Origin: SIG299 sp051880375
GTDB lineage: Bacteria; Bacillota; Clostridia; Lachnospirales; Lachnospiraceae
Length of the DNA stretch: 26,357 nt
Reading direction: 5' to 3'
Assembly: GCA_051880375.1 (NCBI GenBank)
Contig: JBJENV010000025.1
Span: 1 to 26,357 of the forward strand
The notes below the pieces were generated by a model that was not told the DNA's origin, ran no database searches, and saw nothing but the letters and a program-made list of their open reading frames with translations. Of the stretch, positions 22,743 to 26,357 are shown one piece after another. Both the position numbers and the translations under genes were made by a program. Numbering within the stretch: the first letter of the stretch is position 1; every line of letters begins with the position of its first letter.

Positions 22743-23759
22743 ATGAAAAAGAAAACAAAACAGCTACTTTTACTGGTTGCAGTACTTGTACTGATGATTG
22801 GAGCTTATGCAACGACCATATTTCTTCAGAACAGAGCAGAGGAAAAAGCAGCGGAACAGGAGAAGGAAACGGAACCGCTGCAGGATGTAACGGAATTTAG
22901 TGTGTCAGACATTGCTTCTTATCATTATATGAGTCCTCAGACAGAACTTGGTTTCCTTGTTACCGAAGAAGGGTATGTGAATGACGAAGATGAAAATTTC
23001 CCTGTCAATTCGGCATGTGTGGAAGGACAGCTTACTGCCATCGGAGATTTGACCTGCCTACAGGTCATCGGAAACGGGGAAAAAGAAGATTTTGGCGTAA
23101 CCGAACCTCAGATTACCATACAGGTCGTTTTAAAGGACGGAACAAAGAGAAGCTTTGCCGTCGGTGATAAGGCATTGTTTGATGATAACTATTACCTGCT
23201 TGACGTGGAGAAGGATACGGTTTATCTGATTGACAGTACCATCTATTCGGAATTTACCATCGCATGGTCGGCAATGGTTCAGAAGGAAAGCACCGTCAGC
23301 GTTTCTACCGACCAGATTTTGGATGTTACGGTAGAGTCTGCAGTGTTTGAACCTTTTTATGTGACTTATGACGAGCTGCAGGAGGTTCCGTGGAGCTTTA
23401 CCACATCGCAAGGGACCTTTGCTGCGGATACGGATGCAATGCTAGATAAGCTTTCCATTTACAGTACCTATGTGTTCAAAACGGTGTATGAATATGATTG
23501 TAAAGAATTTGCACAGTATGGTCTTAAGGAACCGCAGACGACTCTGACAGTACGCTATTACGTGAAGGATGCGGAAGGTAATCTGACGGAGGAAATTCGC
23601 AGTCTTGTCATGGAATTCGGAAATCAGGCGGAAGACGGAACATATTATGTACGAATGAATGGTTCGTCGTTTGTATACGGCATGAGCGAAACCTATACCG
23701 AGAAGCTGGCATCGTTTGATGCCTCGGAGCTTAAGAATCAGGAAGAGACGACAGAATAA
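22743..23759 (+). CDS. DUF4340-domain lipoprotein-like/membrane protein
   Basis: A 338-residue protein with an N-terminal membrane anchor (about residues 7-29) and an extracytoplasmic domain. Repeated strand-rich units, such as T-E-F-S-V-S-D-I-A-S-Y near the start and the F-G-V-T-E-P-Q-I-T-I-Q-V and Y-G-L-K-E-P-Q-T-T-L-T-V pair, fit DUF4340, whose halves repeat a G-L-x-x-P motif. There is no lipobox cysteine, so it is an anchored protein and not a true lipoprotein. It starts 12 bases after the GldG gene with TAGGAGGAAGG. It is the usual fourth member of this operon type. No terminator is seen after it. Confidence 0.85.
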   Translation: MKKKTKQLLLLVAVLVLMIGAYATTIFLQNRAEEKAAEQEKETEPLQDVTEFSVSDIASYHYMSPQTELGFLVTEEGYVNDEDENFPVNSACVEGQLTAIGDLTCLQVIGNGEKEDFGVTEPQITIQVVLKDGTKRSFAVGDKALFDDNYYLLDVEKDTVYLIDSTIYSEFTIAWSAMVQKESTVSVSTDQILDVTVESAVFEPFYVTYDELQEVPWSFTTSQGTFAADTDAMLDKLSIYSTYVFKTVYEYDCKEFAQYGLKEPQTTLTVRYYVKDAEGNLTEEIRSLVMEFGNQAEDGTYYVRMNGSSFVYGMSETYTEKLASFDASELKNQEETTE

Positions 23760-23762
23760 TAA

Positions 23763-23778
23763 ACACTAGATATAGTGT
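23763..23778 (+). promoter_or_regulatory. NrdR box 1
   Basis: ACACTAGATATAGTGT is a near-perfect match to the NrdR repressor box consensus (acaCwATATaTwGtgt). It lies upstream of the nrdD promoter. Confidence 0.9.
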
Positions 23779-23803
23779 CTGAAAAAAGAATCTCAAAAAA
23801 AGT

Positions 23804-23819
23804 AAACTAGATATAGACA
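23804..23819 (+). promoter_or_regulatory. NrdR box 2 overlapping the nrdD -35
   Basis: AAACTAGATATAGACA shares the ACTAGATATAG core with box 1 and begins 41 bases after it, close to four helical turns. Its last six bases are the -35 of the nrdD promoter, so NrdR binding should block polymerase. Confidence 0.85.
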
Positions 23820-23842
23820 TTGCACCCGGAATGAGATATAAT
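23814..23842 (+). promoter_or_regulatory. Promoter of nrdDG
   Basis: TAGACA (23814-23819) and a perfect TATAAT (23837-23842) with a 17-base spacer. Transcription is expected near 23849. Confidence 0.85.
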
Positions 23843-23851
23843 AACTAAGGA

Positions 23852-23888
23852 CATCGTTTCGGCATGATTCTGTCATGCCGAAACGGTG
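23852..23888 (+). repeat. Strong hairpin at the 5' end of nrdD mRNA
   Basis: A perfect 13-bp stem (23855-23867 with 23873-23885, loop TTCTG) is extended by three more pairs to 23852-23888. It starts within a few bases of the predicted transcript start. No T-run follows, so it is not a terminator; it more likely stabilises the mRNA or affects translation. Confidence 0.8.
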
Positions 23889-23913
23889 TTAGTGAAGAGA
23901 AAGGGTGCAGGTT

Positions 23914-26040
23914 ATGGACGTAGTTAAGAGGGACGGACGGATTGTCGATTACGACAGAAATAAGATTTTAGTTGCGATTCGCAAGGCGAATGCGGGAGTG
24001 GATCGTAAGGAGCGCGTGGAGGAATCACGCATTGAGCAGATAATTGCAGGCATTGAGGCAATGAATAAGCCGAAAATGCAGGTGGAAGAAATTCAGGATA
24101 TTATCGAAATGAAGCTGATGGAGGACGGCAAGTATTCGCTTGCCAAGAACTACATCATCTATCGTTATACAAGAGAGCTTGTTCGTAAAGCCAATACAAC
24201 GGATGATTCGATTATGAGCCTGATTCGCAACAGTAATAAGGATGTAATGGAGGAAAACTCCAACAAAAACGCGGTGATTGCTTCTACGCAGAGAGATTTG
24301 ATTGCCGGAGAGGTATCCAAGGACTTAACCAGACGACTTCTGCTTCCGGAGAAGATTTCAAAGGCACATGATGAGGGTGTGCTGCATTTCCATGATGCGG
24401 ATTACTTTGTCCAGCCGATTTTCAACTGCTGCTTAATTAATATCGGCGATATGTTAGACAACGGTACGGTGATGAACGGCAAACTGATTGAAAGCCCGAA
24501 GAGCTTTCAGGTTGCCTGTACGATTGTGACGCAGATTATCGCTGCAGTTGCAAGCAGCCAGTACGGAGGGCAGTCGGTGGATGTTCGCCACCTTGGAAAG
24601 TATCTGCGTCTCAGCCGTGAAAAGTACCGCAAACGGTATGAGGAAAAGTTTCAGGGAAGCGTATCGGAAGAAATCATTAATCAGTTTGTGGATGACCGCC
24701 TGCAGGACGAGCTTCGTTCCGGCGTGCAGACCATCCAGTATCAGATTAATACATTGATGACAACGAACGGACAGTCTCCGTTTGTCACCTTATTTTTAAA
24801 TCTGGACAAGGACGATAAGTACCTCGAAGAAAATGCGATGATTGTAGAGGAAATTCTTCGTCAGAGATTAGAGGGTATTAAAAACGAAAAAGGTGTTTAT
24901 GTGACACCTGCATTTCCTAAGCTGATTTATGTTTTGGATGAGCATAACTGCTTAAAGGGCGGAAAGTACGACTACATTACCCGGCTTGCCATCCGCTGCT
25001 CGGCAAAGAGAATGTACCCGGATTACATATCCGCAAAGAAGATGCGGGAAAATTATGAAGGAAATGTTTTCAGCTGCATGGGTTGCCGCAGTTTCCTGAC
25101 ACCTTGGAAGGACGAAAACGGAAATTACAAGTTTGAAGGCCGGTTCAATCAAGGTGTTGTTTCCTTAAATCTTCCGCAGATTGGTATCATTGCAAACGGC
25201 AATATGGAATACTTCTGGCAGCTTCTTGAGGAGCGTCTGTCGCTTTGCTTTGAGGCTCTGATGTGCAGACATCATGCACTGGAGGGAACGCTTTCCGATG
25301 TCAGCCCGATTCACTGGCAGTACGGTGCGATTGCACGCTTAAAGAAGGGTGAAAAGATTGACAAGCTGCTGCATGGCGGTTATTCGACAATTTCACTGGG
25401 ATATATCGGACTTTATGAGGTAACAAAGCTGATGACCGGTGTCAGCCACACCGAACCGGGCGGTAAGGAATTTGCCATGAAGCTGATGAAGCGTCTCCGC
25501 AATGCGACCGATACATGGAAAGAAGCGACCGGCATTGCATTCGGTTTGTACGGAACACCGGCAGAGTCACTCTGCTACCGTTTCGCGCGTATCGACCGGC
25601 AGCGTTTTGGTGAGATTAAGGACATTACCGATAAGGGCTATTATACAAACTCATATCATGTTGATGTACGTGAGAAGATAGATGCGTTCCATAAGTTTGA
25701 CTTTGAGGCACAGTTCCAGGTCATTTCTTCCGGCGGAGCAATTTCCTACGTTGAGATTCCGAATATGCGCCATAATCTGGAGGCGTTGGAAGAACTGGTA
25801 AAATACATCTATGATAACATCCAGTATGCGGAGTTCAACACAAAGTCGGATTACTGTCATGTCTGCGGCTATGACGGAGAAATCAAGATTAATGAAAATC
25901 TGGAATGGGAATGCCCGCAGTGTGGCAATAAGGACCATGCAAAGATGAATGTCACGAGAAGAACCTGCGGATATCTCGGGGAAAACTTCTGGAATGTCGG
26001 CAAGACAAAGGAAATTAATGCGAGAGTACTGCATATTTAA
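23914..26040 (+). CDS. nrdD: Anaerobic ribonucleoside-triphosphate reductase
   Basis: A 708-residue class III ribonucleotide reductase, which makes deoxynucleotides from NTPs without oxygen using a glycyl radical. An N-terminal ATP-cone (about 1-90, V-V-K-R-D-G-R-I-V-D-Y) provides allosteric control. The catalytic core includes F-N-C-C-L-I-N and G-C-R-S-F-L-T-P-W. Near the C-terminus are the zinc site C-x2-C (C-H-V-C) and C-x2-C (C-P-Q-C), then the radical-bearing R-T-C-G-Y-L-G. I choose ATG 23914 with AAGGGTG six bases upstream; GTG 23905 lies inside that site. The length is normal. NrdR boxes show repression when dNTPs are ample. Confidence 0.97.
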   Translation: MDVVKRDGRIVDYDRNKILVAIRKANAGVDRKERVEESRIEQIIAGIEAMNKPKMQVEEIQDIIEMKLMEDGKYSLAKNYIIYRYTRELVRKANTTDDSIMSLIRNSNKDVMEENSNKNAVIASTQRDLIAGEVSKDLTRRLLLPEKISKAHDEGVLHFHDADYFVQPIFNCCLINIGDMLDNGTVMNGKLIESPKSFQVACTIVTQIIAAVASSQYGGQSVDVRHLGKYLRLSREKYRKRYEEKFQGSVSEEIINQFVDDRLQDELRSGVQTIQYQINTLMTTNGQSPFVTLFLNLDKDDKYLEENAMIVEEILRQRLEGIKNEKGVYVTPAFPKLIYVLDEHNCLKGGKYDYITRLAIRCSAKRMYPDYISAKKMRENYEGNVFSCMGCRSFLTPWKDENGNYKFEGRFNQGVVSLNLPQIGIIANGNMEYFWQLLEERLSLCFEALMCRHHALEGTLSDVSPIHWQYGAIARLKKGEKIDKLLHGGYSTISLGYIGLYEVTKLMTGVSHTEPGGKEFAMKLMKRLRNATDTWKEATGIAFGLYGTPAESLCYRFARIDRQRFGEIKDITDKGYYTNSYHVDVREKIDAFHKFDFEAQFQVISSGGAISYVEIPNMRHNLEALEELVKYIYDNIQYAEFNTKSDYCHVCGYDGEIKINENLEWECPQCGNKDHAKMNVTRRTCGYLGENFWNVGKTKEINARVLHI

Positions 26041-26053
26041 GAGGTGACTTACT

Positions 26054-26357
26054 TTGAATTACGCGGATATTAAGCAATATGACATTGCAAACGGTCCCGG
26101 TATTCGTATTTCTCTTTTTGTGAGCGGGTGTACACATCATTGCAAGGGCTGTTTTAATGCGGAAGCATGGGACTTTGATTACGGCAGACCGTTTACGGAG
26201 CAGACGATAGAGACCATCTTAGAGTATATGAAACCTTCCTATATTAAAGGGCTTACGGTGCTTGGCGGGGAGCCGATGGAGCCGCAGAACCAGCCATCCG
26301 TGCTGAAGCTTTTGCGCCGGGTAAAGGAGGTTTATCCGGAAAAATCGATCTGGCTGT
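26054..26357 (+). CDS. nrdG: Anaerobic RNR activating protein, 5' part
   Basis: The first 101 residues of the radical-SAM activase that installs the glycyl radical on NrdD. The iron-sulfur motif C-T-H-H-C-K-G-C (C-x3-C-x2-C) and the later G-G-E-P motif that contacts S-adenosylmethionine are both present. The likely start is TTG at 26054 following GAGGTGA; the next in-frame ATG comes far into the protein. It begins 13 bases after nrdD and is cotranscribed. The gene is cut by the window end. Confidence 0.95.
   Translation, partial: MNYADIKQYDIANGPGIRISLFVSGCTHHCKGCFNAEAWDFDYGRPFTEQTIETILEYMKPSYIKGLTVLGGEPMEPQNQPSVLKLLRRVKEVYPEKSIWL

Noticed and set aside
23852..23888. Hairpin before nrdD as a transcription terminator
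   Set aside because: No T-run follows on either strand, and it sits downstream of the nrdD promoter.

Overview
The window looks like chromosomal DNA from an anaerobic member of the Clostridia, most likely a Lachnospiraceae-type gut or rumen Firmicute. This is an inference from gene content. It carries a class III (oxygen-sensitive) ribonucleotide reductase with NrdR boxes, LytTR/DUF3021 and Gld-type ABC operons, a very Cys/Gly-rich small protein, purine-rich Shine-Dalgarno sites, frequent TTG/GTG starts and moderate GC. I see no rRNA, tRNA, insertion sequence, prophage or CRISPR array.

Layout. (1) 1-1025: a candidate structured RNA directly upstream of an Abi_2/AbiF-type HEPN protein, which looks like an RNA-linked toxin/antiphage module. 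(2) 1124-2959: a flavodoxin, Bcp peroxidase and ABC-type ATPase operon. (3) 3051-5706: a LytTR regulator, DUF3021 membrane partner, ABC ATPase and permease operon; its promoter is overlapped by an inverted repeat. (4) 5750-6659: the manganese exporter mntP behind a yybP-ykoY Mn2+ riboswitch with a terminator and competing hairpins. (5) 6713-9838: an AbrB/MazE-like regulator with an operator-like palindrome on its promoter, then a GT1 (MGT) glycosyltransferase, an alpha/beta hydrolase and an APH-fold kinase; these look like small-molecule modification genes. (6) 9864-12980: two ECF sigma factors, each fused to a long C-terminal region, with related promoter-like motifs and in-frame internal ribosome sites at the domain junctions. 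(7) 13050-16473: a GNAT gene with its own promoter, then a tight AlkZ-related, RsuA-type pseudouridine synthase, GNAT and EamA transporter operon. (8) Minus strand 16470-19248: a CE2-like SGNH esterase downstream of aroC, and a separate Cys-rich small protein gene with its own terminator. (9) 19475-23759: a four-gene Gld-type ABC operon. (10) 23763-26357: nrdD and the start of nrdG behind two NrdR boxes and a strong 5' mRNA hairpin.

Most of the window is housekeeping and regulatory DNA. The strongest candidates for less-described biology are the AbiF-like RNA/protein module at the left edge and the pair of ECF sigma fusions. All assignments come from reading motifs and layout; no database search was run.
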